From Rhynchopus sp. YZ270_cl-10 (lineage: Eukaryota; Euglenozoa; Diplonemea; Diplonemida; Diplonemidae): a stretch of DNA of 64,000 bases. The DNA lies in contig OZ037872.1 of assembly GCA_964035575.1 (NCBI GenBank), positions 682,001 through 746,000 of the forward strand, written 5' to 3'. A program made the translations under genes and the position numbers. The notes beneath the pieces are model-generated. The model did not search any database, was not told where the DNA came from, and worked only from the letters and a program-made list of their open reading frames with translations. This document shows positions 8,732 to 20,068 of the stretch, piece by piece (position 1 is the stretch's first letter; the number at the start of each line of letters is the position of its first letter).

Positions 8732-9634
8732 CTACAAAAAGATCCGTTCGCAGGAGTTGGCAGGGACGGAAGACTTGAGAATCTCTGTGAGGGTTTGCTT
8801 CATGAGGACATTACCCCAGCGGTCTGGGCATATCGTTAAGGGTTGGTGCGGGCCTAGGCCTGGTGGGAGCGGCTTCTTGCATTTCAGCAGCGGATTGCTA
8901 GGAGCAGCCTTGAGGTCCCCCAGGGACACTGCCTGCCTCGAAGGGATCGCTACGCGCTCCTCTCTCCTGCGCACCTTCTTCGCCGCTGCCCCCTCTGCTT
9001 CCTCTGTTGCCTTCCGCTTCTCTGGCTGAACCCTTTTTGCGAGAGACGTAGGTCTCCCTGAGGGTCGGTTTGCTGATTTGGAAACAGATTTAACAGATTT
9101 GGCAGCTGGTTTCGGTGGCTTAGATGGCTTCGCCTGCGCTTTTGCCGGTGGTTTTGCCTGTGATTTTGCCTGCGGTTTTGCCTGCGGTTTTGCCTGTGAT
9201 TTTGTCTGTGATTTTGCCTGCGGTTTTGCCTTCGTAGGCGTCGGCCCAGTCGTCAGTTTTGGGGTTGGCTTCGATGCCTCACGAGAAACACTGTCAACAA
9301 TAACATTCTGATGAATAGATGCCAATGCTCGGGTATCCCCATATGGGTCCGGGCCATCCCAGGGTTTCAGTCGGAAGGCCTCCTCATCAGGAGGGGTAGA
9401 CAGTGGTGGATGTGGGTCCTGTGGAGAGTCGGAGTTGGGGCTGCTGTCTGGCCTGGTGGTGGTGGTGGTGGTGATCCCCTCTAAACCAGCAGGAAGGTCG
9501 GACGGAGGAATGAGAGGGTCCGGGAGAAGTGCAGAGATTATCCCCATCCCACCCAAAGCGTCAAAGCTACCCGCACCGTGCAAAGCATGTGGATGGGAAG
9601 AAGAAGGTGCCTGTCTAGGTACCTGACGCGACAT
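8732..9634 (-). CDS. Low-complexity Lys/Pro/Ala-rich protein, probably nuclear
   Basis: 300 residues without a recognisable domain. The N-terminal half is Pro/Ser/Thr-rich with a TTTTTT run. Residues about 130-175 are a degenerate KPQAKSQ-type repeat (units such as SQAKPQAK), followed by basic clusters (KRVQPEKRKATEE, KKVRRREER) that read like nuclear localisation or nucleic-acid-binding patches. The end (KCKKPLPPGLGPHQPLTICPDRWGNVL) is more ordered. The 5' leader contains ACCATTCAG, a possible acceptor, about 60 nt before the ATG. Coding use is supported by the single long frame in a GC-rich block; function unknown. Confidence 0.6.
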   Translation of the reverse strand: MSRQVPRQAPSSSHPHALHGAGSFDALGGMGIISALLPDPLIPPSDLPAGLEGITTTTTTRPDSSPNSDSPQDPHPPLSTPPDEEAFRLKPWDGPDPYGDTRALASIHQNVIVDSVSREASKPTPKLTTGPTPTKAKPQAKSQTKSQAKPQAKPQAKSQAKPPAKAQAKPSKPPKPAAKSVKSVSKSANRPSGRPTSLAKRVQPEKRKATEEAEGAAAKKVRRREERVAIPSRQAVSLGDLKAAPSNPLLKCKKPLPPGLGPHQPLTICPDRWGNVLMKQTLTEILKSSVPANSCERIFL

Positions 9635-9881
9635 TGTTTTTTAAACCGTTGTGTAAAAAATATTGGATTTAAGAAACCCCCAACAACTCTGAATGGTTTT
9701 CGGTTTTTTTAGGGGAGGAGGTAATCAAATCAATGAGAACAATCTTATCGCAAAATTCAAGAACGTAGCTTTTTTTTTTTTTGAAACTAACTCAGCATGA
9801 ATCAAGAACATCCTCCATCCCTTTTTTTAAAACGGCCAATAGGCTGCGTTTCCCCTCACTCCCTTCTCGCTCTCCTCCTTT

Positions 9882-11357
9882 TTACTTCCATTTCGAAGTA
9901 CTTCTCCTCTTCTCTGTCGTAACATGAAGGTATTTATCTGGCACACCCGCAGCTTCTTCCATGAGCCTCTGTGTCAACATCGTTTCATGACACAGAACGG
10001 CACCGATCTGACAGAGCCGGTCATACTCTGTAGGGAGAGGACCACTGAATTTCCAGGCACCCTTTTCATCTGGAACGACACCGAGAAGACGTACCAGCTT
10101 TACAAAGGTCTCCGCCATACGCTCTATCCTCGCACGAAGCGCTGCCGTCAACAACGCTACACATGCGATTTCACTTCTTGGCCCAACACTTTTCCCTTCC
10201 ATAGCATAATACCACGACTGCAACTCATCCTGGACAACAGTCAACAACCTCAACGCACACAGAGATGCAGGCTCTAACAATACCGTTCCCTTCTCCGCAT
10301 CCCTCCCAAAGGACAATGTGAACCTGGTGACATCAATGTCAGGGCCTCCTACGGCGACCAACGTTTTGAAGAGGTGGAGAGTTCCTGCAACGTCGAGTTT
10401 GAGGTCGGAGGAGGAGAACTCTGGGGGGACTTCGATGTCCCATGCGTCGTCTGTGTCGGGGACGACGTCTTGCATGAGGATGTGCATTGGTTCGTCGCTT
10501 TCGGCGATGGTGTGGCAGAAGTCGGATTCTGGTGTGAGCATGTAGTTCAGCCACCAAGGGGGGGATGTGGTGTCATTAGGTGTTCTCCGCTGCATGACCA
10601 CAGACGGTGGGTCAACAAACCCATAATGGAAAAAATACGCCTGCGGGCCCCCCGGTCCATACGTCACAAAGACCTCCTCCCCAACCCCCTGATCCTCCCT
10701 CGCATGCAACACATAATGCCTCCCGTCGCTCTTCACCTCACTCCCTTTTGTTGGGTGATGATTAAACGCATCCACCACCGGCAACAAAACTGGGGTGCCT
10801 GCTACAAAGAAAAGCCGCGAAAGACAAATCCCGGTCGCCCAACGGTAGCACGCAAAATCAACCGGGGCAAGCGCTCCGGTGAACATCCCCAGCTCCTGAA
10901 GAGAGTGGTACTCAAGAGACAGCTCTTCAATCGCCCAGCCTAGTTTGTCAAATGCGGTTGAAGGGTTTAAAAACGAGATATGCTCTTCAGAAAAGAGAAG
11001 TGGTACTGCAGGCTGCTCTGGAAGGGTGTTGATGTAGTCTGCCCAGGGGCTGTCCTTGCCCAGCTTCTTATGATACGCAAGGAAGACGTGAATGCACACA
11101 ATGTCATTCAAAAGAGAGTCACGCAACACCGCACCAATCGCCTCATCTGCCCGTGTCCGTTCCGGTGTGATGCCCAAAGATAATGGAAGTGTCGTAATCA
11201 CCTCCCCCTTCTCCACAGCAACCTTGCACAACACCCCGGTCCCCATCTTAAAAGGACTCTCCCCAATCGCAAGCTTGTCTGAGAACGACCCTCCTCGCCG
11301 GTGGACAAGCTCAAGCAGATCTGGGAGCAATTCTCTACTGCTGTGTTCCCCATCCAT
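9882..11357 (-). CDS. SET-domain protein, SETD3/Rubisco-LSMT class
   Basis: 491 residues from the ATG at 11357; the frame also runs a little upstream without an ATG. A split SET domain is visible: KMGTGVLCKVAVEKGEVI at about 37-54, a long insert, then PVVDAFNHHP (193-202, the N-H-x-P-type AdoMet/pseudoknot motif), GEEVFVTYG (226-234) and YFFHYGFVD (241-249), followed by a helical Rubisco-LSMT substrate-binding-type region to the end. Known members methylate lysine or histidine of non-histone targets (SETD3: actin His73). The pyrimidine tract TTCTTCTTTTCTTTTGCAAAG ends 19 nt before the ATG (exon start at 11376). Target not inferable. Confidence 0.8.
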   Translation of the reverse strand: MDGEHSSRELLPDLLELVHRRGGSFSDKLAIGESPFKMGTGVLCKVAVEKGEVITTLPLSLGITPERTRADEAIGAVLRDSLLNDIVCIHVFLAYHKKLGKDSPWADYINTLPEQPAVPLLFSEEHISFLNPSTAFDKLGWAIEELSLEYHSLQELGMFTGALAPVDFACYRWATGICLSRLFFVAGTPVLLPVVDAFNHHPTKGSEVKSDGRHYVLHAREDQGVGEEVFVTYGPGGPQAYFFHYGFVDPPSVVMQRRTPNDTTSPPWWLNYMLTPESDFCHTIAESDEPMHILMQDVVPDTDDAWDIEVPPEFSSSDLKLDVAGTLHLFKTLVAVGGPDIDVTRFTLSFGRDAEKGTVLLEPASLCALRLLTVVQDELQSWYYAMEGKSVGPRSEIACVALLTAALRARIERMAETFVKLVRLLGVVPDEKGAWKFSGPLPTEYDRLCQIGAVLCHETMLTQRLMEEAAGVPDKYLHVTTEKRRSTSKWK

Positions 11358-11384
11358 GATAGGCTTTTTACCCCTCCTTTGCAA

Positions 11385-11713
11385 AAGAAAAGAAGAATAG
11401 GGTATGTGTTATGCCTGAAGGTCGTGGTGAGGGGGGAGAGGAAATTTGCGGATAAAAAGGTTGCTGGACATCTTCTTTTATGGGTTAGGGTTAGAGTCAG
11501 AGCCAGGGTTGGCATACAAAAAAAAAAAGCCATATTTATATGGGGCAACTTTAAAAGAAACGAGCAATGCTTGCTTTTCTGTGGTTTCATGGAAACAAAA
11601 CGACACAAACAAATAAAACACAAAACTAATGACGAATACTCACTAATTCGCATCTTTTTAATGCGAATCGAGTTTGAAAGGTCAAAAAAAACCCCCCCCC
11701 CATATTATGGCAT
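11385..11713. other. Spacer between SETD3-like and ankyrin genes
   Basis: Contains GGGTTAGGGTTAGAG at about 11484-11498, a two-unit telomere-like string too short to interpret, and A/C runs. No gene seen. Confidence 0.4.
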
Positions 11714-14700
11714 TCACTCAACAGACGGCTGCAACAACTGAACGAGATAGCTGAACTCATTGTTGACTGCGATGTCGCAGGCGGTCTGGCTTTCTTCGTC
11801 GAGGAGTGCGAGGTCTGCACCTGCCTTGACGAGGAGGCGGATGCAGTGCTCTGCAGCACATTTGACGGAGAGGTGGAGGGGTGTCTCGCGGGTAGGGGAG
11901 TGGGCGTTGACGTCGGCACCGAAGCGGAGGAGGAGCTGTGCGGAGGCGTGGCAGTTGCCGATGCATGCGTTGTGCAGCGGGGTGTAGCCCTTCTCGTCCT
12001 TCGCGCACAGCGACAGCGATGCGTCCTTCCTACTTGACTCCGCCCACTGTGGCAACACATCCGTAGTGCAGTTGCGCAGCAAATACTCCAAGCACCCCAA
12101 CGCCCGCCCCCCCGCAATAGCAGCCAGATGCAGCAACGTAGACCCATTCCACTTATGCGGCTTGATCCCACCTTCCAGCATCGCAATGGCCTCCTTCTCA
12201 TAGCCCTCAAAGACAGCCACGTGGAGGCAGTTCATCCCATTCGAGTCTGTGTCGTACCACGACAGCTGCAGCTCCTCGCAAGTGGCGTAAGGGGGTTTGT
12301 TCAAAAGAACCTGAACAAGATCGATCTGGCGGTAGTGCAGTGCAGCCACAACAGGTGCAACACCCTTCTTCGCGTAGGCACGCCACAAATGTTTCAGTCC
12401 CGTCTCCATGACCACGTCAATAACCTGCATATTCGACACAGAGCAGGCAATGTGCAGTGGTGTATACCCTCCTTTGCTAATAGGTGTGTTGAACTTCCCC
12501 CCATTCGAGACGAGGACACGAAGAAGCGGCCCGTTTAAACATTCCTGTGCAGCAAAGTGCATGACGGAGGTGTTGTCGTCGTTCACAGGAGTGTTGAGAT
12601 CGACCAGGCCCTCGTGCAGGAGGAACAGTATAATGGCCTCTTGTGTGTTTGCAACGGCACAGTGCAGGCAGGACCACCACTGACCAGATGCGTTCTTGAG
12701 AGGGGCGCCGTACTTAAGAAGGATTTCAACGGATTTTATATCGCCTCGGCAGACACAGTCAATCAGGGCAGAACAACCCAATTCGTGCGATATCTATTTT
12801 TAGAAAAATGTGCAGGCGAGGGATACGAAGCTCATCCAGGGTTCTCCACCCCCTAAAAATTGATTATTTTCATCAAGAAAAATTGTTTTTGCGTGAGATT
12901 TTGTGTCTTTTTGGTAGGATCTCAGTTGTGGGATAGAAAAAAAAAACACATACCCCAATGTTGGTGCTTTCAGATGCGAGGTATTCAATGCAGCTAAGGT
13001 TGCCGCTCCTGCATGCACAGTGCAGCGGTGTGAGGTACTCCGTGTTGAACACTGACATGAGTGCACCCCCGAAGGAGCTGATGAGGATCATGCAGATGAG
13101 CATGTTCCCCTGCACCGCTGCCTCGTGCAGCACACTGTGGTGTAAGGCGTTGTGCGCGAGCACCTTCGGGGACACTCCCAAGGTGATGACCTGCCGCGCA
13201 CACATGCCCCGCTCGTAGGACACTGCGATGCGAAGACATCTGTCGTCCAGTACCGACCCAGCGTGGTACAGCTCGGTTACAATAGGGTTGTACAACGTCA
13301 TGTTGGTCGTGTCGCTCACACGAGTGTGCATGTCCTCCACGGTAAGCCACTTCCCGTTGTGCAGAACATTCAGCTCATCCGTCAAAACGTCAAACTGAAG
13401 AACCGACACAACAGTGGGTCTCTCAAAGATATAGCAGTACATATCACCCTGCGACACAAGCTGCTCGTCTACAGAGACGAGGTTCCCGGCAAGGTCGAAG
13501 AACTGAATGCTCTGTGGGCAGACCGAGCTAGCAATGGACACACCTGAGATGAGAAGCGTGCCGAACTCCTGCCGCGAGCATGCACAGTGCAGCGGCTGCC
13601 AATCGAACACGCCCATTGCGTTAAGATCGGCTCCCTTCTCGATAAGAAGGCGTACTATGTCAAGGTCCCACCCAAGCGCTGCGTTGTGCAGTGGTGTGTT
13701 GCCCATCTTGTTCACAGGGTTGACCAGCACCTCCTTGTCCGCCAGCAGCTGCTCTACAATTTTGCGTCGCCCGAACAACGACGCCGTGTGCAAAGGCGTG
13801 TTGAACTGACTGTCAACGATGTTCCCCACGTAGGCGTCAGAGTTCTGTGTCGTCTGCAGCAGGTACTCCGTGCATTCGTGGAACCCTCCGCAAATAGCGA
13901 AGTGCATCGCTGTCAGCGCCTGACGGCCCGTTGCAGGTTGCTGCGGGTCTTCACCACTCTGCACGAGGAACTTTAGGCACGCAAGCTGGCCGAATTTACA
14001 GGCAACATGGAGGGCTGTGAGGCCGTCGCTCCTGGGGCTGGGTCTGTTTTTCGTGTTGTACACCTCCGCTAGAAACTCGTCCTTCCCTGCACTCACTGCG
14101 TAGAGCAAGTGGTCCCACATCGATGTGCTGGCGGGGCGGTCCTGCGAGTTCAGCAGGGTGTACATTTTGTGTACACCTGACTTGCATGCCTCGTCTAACG
14201 GGGACAGGTTGCGTGTGTTCAGTGCCTTCATCACGATAGGGTCAGCACCAATGGCAGAGATGAACTGGATGTTCTGCACAGACACAGCGAGGTGGAAGGC
14301 AGTGTCCCCGTACACGTTGCACATCGAGGCGAGGGTGCCCAGCACATCGACAGTGGCTTCAAACACCACCAGGCGACATTCGTCAGTAATGATGGTCACC
14401 AGCTCGCCCGCAGACATGGTTGCAAGGTGGTGCAGGCATGTGTTCCCTTGCTTGTCTGCAGCAAGGACTATCTTCTCAAACAACCCCAACTTCCGCATCA
14501 ACACACAAAACAACTTCAACTCTGTATCCTCGGCATGCAGCAGGTAGAACAGCGCGTTGCGGCCATCGTCATTCTTATGCAACACAAGCGCCGACACCTC
14601 CTCCGGCGGAAGCGCCTCCAAGTACTCCACACCCATTTCAACTGTGTCAGGGTCCATCAGAAGTTCGTGTACAACGTTGAGTCCGGTGCTGGCTGCTGGA

Positions 14701-17700
14701 GAAGGGTTCTCTGGCAACCTGGTGCAGTACGAAGGCGCGCCGTTCTTCTTCCTGAGTGTGTTGGACTGCTCGAGGTAGTCGAGGATGACCTTGCGCTGCA
14801 GGAGGGATGCGTGGGCAAACGGATCGTAGCCGGTCTTGGAGAGGATGGACATGTTGGTTGCTGAGTGCTGCTCAAGCTTCTGAAGGCAGGACAGCGAGTC
14901 GACCTCGATGCAGATGTGGAGAGGGTACTCAGCACCTGTCCCTGCGTGGTTGGGGTCAGCACCTTTCTCCAGCAGCAGTTCAACCAGAGAGTGCCTGCTG
15001 TACATGCAGGCAGCTTGCAGCACATTGTGGTCATTTGCTGCAATTTTCGGGAACTGCAAGAACACCTCGAGCAGCTTCTTTTCCGACCCAACCTGAATCA
15101 TCTCCTGCAGATCTGTGTGCTTTTTAGAATTGACGTCCTTCATCATGTCTGCCTCCCGCATGCTCTTGTGTAGGATCCGGTTCTTATAGACAAACGCAAA
15201 CTGGAACAGCCTGTTGTAGTACCGATGTTGCATGTTGAGGAAGAAATCTCGTCGTGCCATGCACGCTGACACAATGTGGTACAACGGAACCGAACAGTGA
15301 GCCAACTTCTTCAATGTGCGTGCATGCTGCCGGCTTCCGTCAAAGGCCGTCTTCAAAGCACTGATCTTACTCCGTTGATACCGGTTCACAGTACGCGAGA
15401 GTTTCTGGAACACCGAGGTACACAGTTCCATCGCTTGGAGCATGATCACATAGCGTGCCTGGCCTTCTTCCCCCTCCAGCAGGGCGGTCGTGTTGGTGTG
15501 CCGTGGGGAGGGAGCTAAGACGGGCGAGGAGTTGGCTTTGGAGGTTCTATTGAGGTTGTCTTTGAGCGTGTCGAAGACGTGGGGCAGCTTAGGGTGGTTG
15601 CCGCTCCACTCGTAGAAGAAGTCGAGCACGTTGCTGTGGTCGTGCAGCACTGCGACGTCGACAGCTGTCTTCGAGTGCATGTTGATCTTTGCGAGCTTGG
15701 CGCCATTCTGGAGGAGGAGCTCTGCGATCTTGACAAACCCGCCTGCACTTGCAAGGTGAAGCGCCGTGTCACCGTTGATGTCCTCTTTGTTAACGCTGTC
15801 AGCAGGCCCTGGGGCATTCACGATGTACCCCACCGTGTCGACGTGGCCTGCCTTGCATGCCAGCATGAGTGGTGTCATAAGGCTGGGCCTTGCTGCCGCG
15901 TACTGCAGCTTCATGTTCTGTGCTAAGTATTGGTACACAGCAACATGCCCGCTGGCAGCAGCATGGTGCAGCATCGTCCACCCTTCATCGTCACATTCAT
16001 GCACATTGCTGTCGGTGCACATCCGCTCGATCACCTCAAGGCGTCCGTTCTGTGCCGCTGCCATCAGTGGTGTTCTCCCATCTTCATCCCGCTGTACCAA
16101 CAGGCGTGGCGGCAACGTACATAGAACACTCATATTCCCTGACAGTGCTGCATAATGTGCGGGGGTGCGATTGTCGTCAGCAGTTTTGTCAACACTGTGG
16201 CCACTGTCAATCAACAAATTCACCACATTCACAGTCGAACGCAGGCACGCAAGATGCAGTGCAAGCGACTGATTTGGGGTCAGCGGCAGAAGCATTTTTA
16301 CGCATTCTTCAGATGTCCCGGTTGCTGCCCAGTCCAATGGTGTCATTCCTGTAACAATAGAGTAATAGTCTTCTCACAAGAACAAAAAGAAACTATCGGA
16401 TAAACCTAAGCCACTCATGATATCACCTTTAAACATAAACGGGGAAAGTTTAAAATGCAAACACCGAGGCAGTTCTCCACAAGATGCACCTGATTGACAT
16501 ACCAGAATCATCAATTTTTGAAAAGGCGCTGTCCAGTTTATCGAGCACCCCACATATGTTCTGCAGCGTTTCGATATTTGAGGCTTTTGCGGCGAGGTGG
16601 AGGATGGTCCCCCCTGATGGCGTGAGCTTCTGCATTGCGACGGGGGTTGTGTGGGCTTGGAGCAGCTCCGTGAGGCAGGCGGAGGAGGCGACGGCTGCAA
16701 CATGAAGAGGAAGCCATTGCAGGCGGTTTGGTGTGTTTATTGTGGAGCCTGCAGCTAGGAGAGCTGTGCATACTGACACATGCCCTTGAAAACATGCCTT
16801 GTGAAGCGCCGTGTCACCTCTTATGTCCTGCCAATCCGTGTCGCATGCTTTGCACAGATACTTCACACTCGCGGTATGCCCATAATAGGCAGCGTAGTGC
16901 AACGGCCCTGCCTCGTTCGCATCCTTCAGCGCCTCGGCATCGTCCTCTCCAGAGAGAATCTCCAGGACTGCCTTCCGCCCAAAGCGCGCAGCACAGTGCG
17001 ATGGGGTGATCCCTTTCGTGGCGTACATAGCACTGCGTACCAAGAAGCGTACCGCATCAGAGTGGCCCATCATGCACGCATAGTGCAGTGGTGTGAACCC
17101 TGCGTGGTCTGTCCACGTAAACAACATATCCCGCCCTGCGACATCCCGGGAGAGGACCTTCAGGATTTCGGTATGTCCATTTTGTGCAGCAAAGTGCGCT
17201 GCACTCTCTCCTGTGTCTTTGCGTATGTCGGTGTGGTTGACACCGAGGGAGAGGAGGAGCTCGCACATTGCAGTGTTTCCACCCTTTGCGGCAGACATGA
17301 CAGCGGTGTGTCCGTTGGTGTCGCGGTGATGTGGGTTGCACCCTGCATTCAGCAAAATCCGCACAACGTCAACAGAAGAATACATTGCGGCGACATGAAA
17401 GGAGCGTGACATCCGCTCTTCTGTCATCCCCATTGCCCCAATCAACATCGTTGCCACCCCAATGCTCCCCGTTGTGCACGCAAAGGTTAACGGCGAAAAC
17501 CCCTTTTTGCATTGCAACGACAACGACGCACCGTGCTTGATCAACACCGCACAGCACGTTGTCGACCCATTAAACGCAGCGAGATGCAATGGTGTCAGGC
17601 CAAACCGGTCTCGGGTGTTCACCTTGCATTTCCATGGACCTTTTAACATCATCTCCATGCACTCTAACTGCGCATACACACCTAGATAGTGCAGTGGTGT

Positions 17701-18819
17701 GCGCTGACTGTTCTTCGCAGGGTGCGATGGACTGACTCCCCGTTGCAACAATAAAACAAGACATTCCCTCTGTCCCGCTATAGCAGCTATATGAACCGGC
17801 GCTAAGCCTTGGTGATCCGCTCCGTTCAGCTTCGCACCGTTTTTGATAAGAAGTGAAGCAAGCACATTATGCCCTCGACTGCACGCCCAGTGGAGGGGCG
17901 CCTTACCCCAAACATCCTCAGGACTGCTTGAGGTACCTCGCGAGAGGAGATACTTCGCGCATTGCATTGCCCCAACATACGCAGCCAGATGCAAGCACGT
18001 CACAGAACCTGGCCCAACCTCTCCCGGGGGTGCAGAAGAAGTACTCTCTGCAATGTGCCTTAACATAACATGCCGATTCCTGGAGGTAGCTTCGTGCAGC
18101 AAATTCCACCCTGATCGAGAAACCAACGGCATTGACCCAGGCTTCCCCCGCAACACCTCCATCATACACCCAATGTTCCCTTTCTCTATTGCCCGCTGAA
18201 TTGGGTGGTTACCGTACACATCGGATACATCCCACTCCGCTCCGCTTGCAAGAAGGCATTGACAACACTGCACCGCATTCACCTCGCACGCAATATGCAG
18301 TGGTGTTCTCCCCAACCTATCTTTCAAATTCGGATTCGCGCCATAATGGAGCAACGTATTGAGATGCACCCATTTCTTTTGGGTACAACACAGATGCACC
18401 GCAGTCTCCCCTTCACAGTCTACAGCATCGATCCCTCCACCACTCTGGAGGACCAGAGGGATCAGCTCCAACTGCCCTGAGGAGACAGCTTCGTGGAGCG
18501 GGGTGCGCGTTTCGCAGCGAAGTGTTTCTGTCGCAGTGGTTCCGAAGGTGTCTGACGCAGATGCTTTTGAGTTAATAGTGGACCCCCCTCTTTCCGCAGA
18601 CAACACAGACTGATACGACTGCTGCATCGGAGCAGGCGTAAACGCAAGCAACTCTGAACACTGCGATGCATCCCCCTCTACCATACTCCCTCTGAAAAAG
18701 GGCGCATGTGCTGCAATCGACGACCCGCTCCTCAACGACTTCGAAGGTGGCCTCACAGTAAACTTTCTCTCTCGTTCCCCACCCCCCAAAGGGGTTATCC
18801 CAAAGTGTCTGTGAGACAT
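11714..18819 (-). CDS. Giant ankyrin-repeat protein, three exons
   Basis: Exons 16503-18819, 12954-16348 and 11714-12793. Introns are GTATGT...TTACAG (154 nt, phase 1) and GTATGT...AAATAG (160 nt, phase 0). Splicing joins DDSG to MTPLDWAATG and ESTNIG to ISHELGCSAL, restoring ankyrin repeats across both junctions, and gives 2,263 residues. Most of the chain is ankyrin units (G-x-TPLHxA...GH...LL), with a repeat-free, helix-rich insert at about residues 1020-1180 (WSGNHPKLPHVF... to MREADMMKDV). No signal peptide, span or catalytic domain was found, so a cytosolic scaffold is likely. The start is the ATG at 18819, just after a CT-repeat leader. A hairpin-family copy lies in intron 1. Partner unknown. 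Confidence 0.85.
16398..16427 (-). repeat. Hairpin-family copy inside ankyrin intron 1
   Basis: Plus-strand GGATAAACCTAAGCC, ACTCATG, ATATCACC; GATA pairs with TATC. The core CCTAAGCC-ACTCATG is diverged. It lies 49 nt or more upstream of the intron's acceptor, with a T-rich tract between. Confidence 0.45.
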
Positions 18820-20068
18820 CAAGCGAGAGAGAGAGAGAGAGAGAGAACAGGGGAGAGAAGAGGAAAAGGGAGGGGGCTCTTTGATAAAATCACGGAAATT
18901 AAATCTGTAGAAATAAAATGAAAGGCATAAAAAAAAATAAAAAAAAAAAAAGAAAAAATCTGTGGTGTGTAATGAATAGAGAGAGGATAGGGATGATGAG
19001 CAAGAAGATGTGGTGAGACGTTCAATTTTTTTTTTCTCCTCCCATTTTTTTTTTTTTTTTTTTTGGGATTTTTTTTCAAAAAATATGGCTGAGACTTTAT
19101 TTTTGTGTTTTTGTTCCCTGAGAGTATCTCCAATAAGCGTGTTTTTTTGAAATTAGTTTCTGGGGTATTCCCAAAAAAGGGACATTACCCCTACCAAGTA
19201 GGGATATTCTCAGAAACCGACAAAAAAAAATTTTTTTTGATTATTTAGAGTGTAACGAAGACTCAAGTTTTCGAAACTCAAAAAATATTATTCCTGTTTT
19301 ATTTTCTTCCATCCTATCTTGTTGGGTACTCCCTTTTACCTTCAACGAAGAAAAAAAAAAGGAAACATAACTCCTTCGAAGTAAGCTAAGAAAATTACCC
19401 TTTTTCCCGTCGATAAATCGTTAGAATATGCAGTTTGCCACGTTTGCACTAATCTCTACTTTCCCCTTATGTCTGAATCTATATAATATTATTTACCCTC
19501 CCCCGCTGTTGCTCGAATAATAACATCTCCTTTGGGGCAAATTCCCCTATTTTCTTTTTTTGTTGTGCTAACAATTGCCTCGAAGACGGGGTGTATGTAC
19601 AACAAAGTTTCCCGAAGGCTAAATGAATTTCAAAGGTAATGCATATCATCCTCAACCCCATTGAAATTTTTTTTCTGTGCAAAAACACCTTTGTACAGTT
19701 CTTCATTCTTTCTTTTTCCTTTTTTTGGTGTTACGGAACAACTATCAAAGACATGTCAAGGACATGTCAATATAGGCCCCCTCCGGAAAACCATTTTTTC
19801 AACAAAAAAAATAACGGAAACTATGTTCTAAAACCTCAAAAACCTGACAACGGAGGGGGTGCTCTGTTTAGACATTCTGAATGGATAGGGTTTTCTTACC
19901 CCCTTGGTTTGTGAAATATTCGAAATTTCATATGCGTTGTATCAGCGTATGACCCAAAGACATGCAATAATACTAGGGGTTTCTTTTAACCCCCTTTTAG
20001 TTTTTTCCCCTCCTGTTGACTGAGAATCCCCTTTTTTATTGGGGTTGGATGTGCACACTAAAACTGTC
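18820..20068. other. Spacer upstream of the ankyrin gene
   Basis: Starts with a (GA)n run at 18825-18847 (CT-rich in the leader), then 1.2 kb of AT-rich DNA with A/T homopolymers and short inverted stretches. No gene, hairpin copy or transposon end recognised. Confidence 0.5.

Noticed and set aside
11484-11498. Telomere-like GGGTTAGGGTTAG
   Set aside because: Only two units inside a gene spacer; too short for a telomere or fusion scar.
12820-12850. Hairpin-like GATGAGCTTCGTATCCC in ankyrin intron 2
   Set aside because: Similarity to the family is partial and partly in the wrong orientation; not counted.
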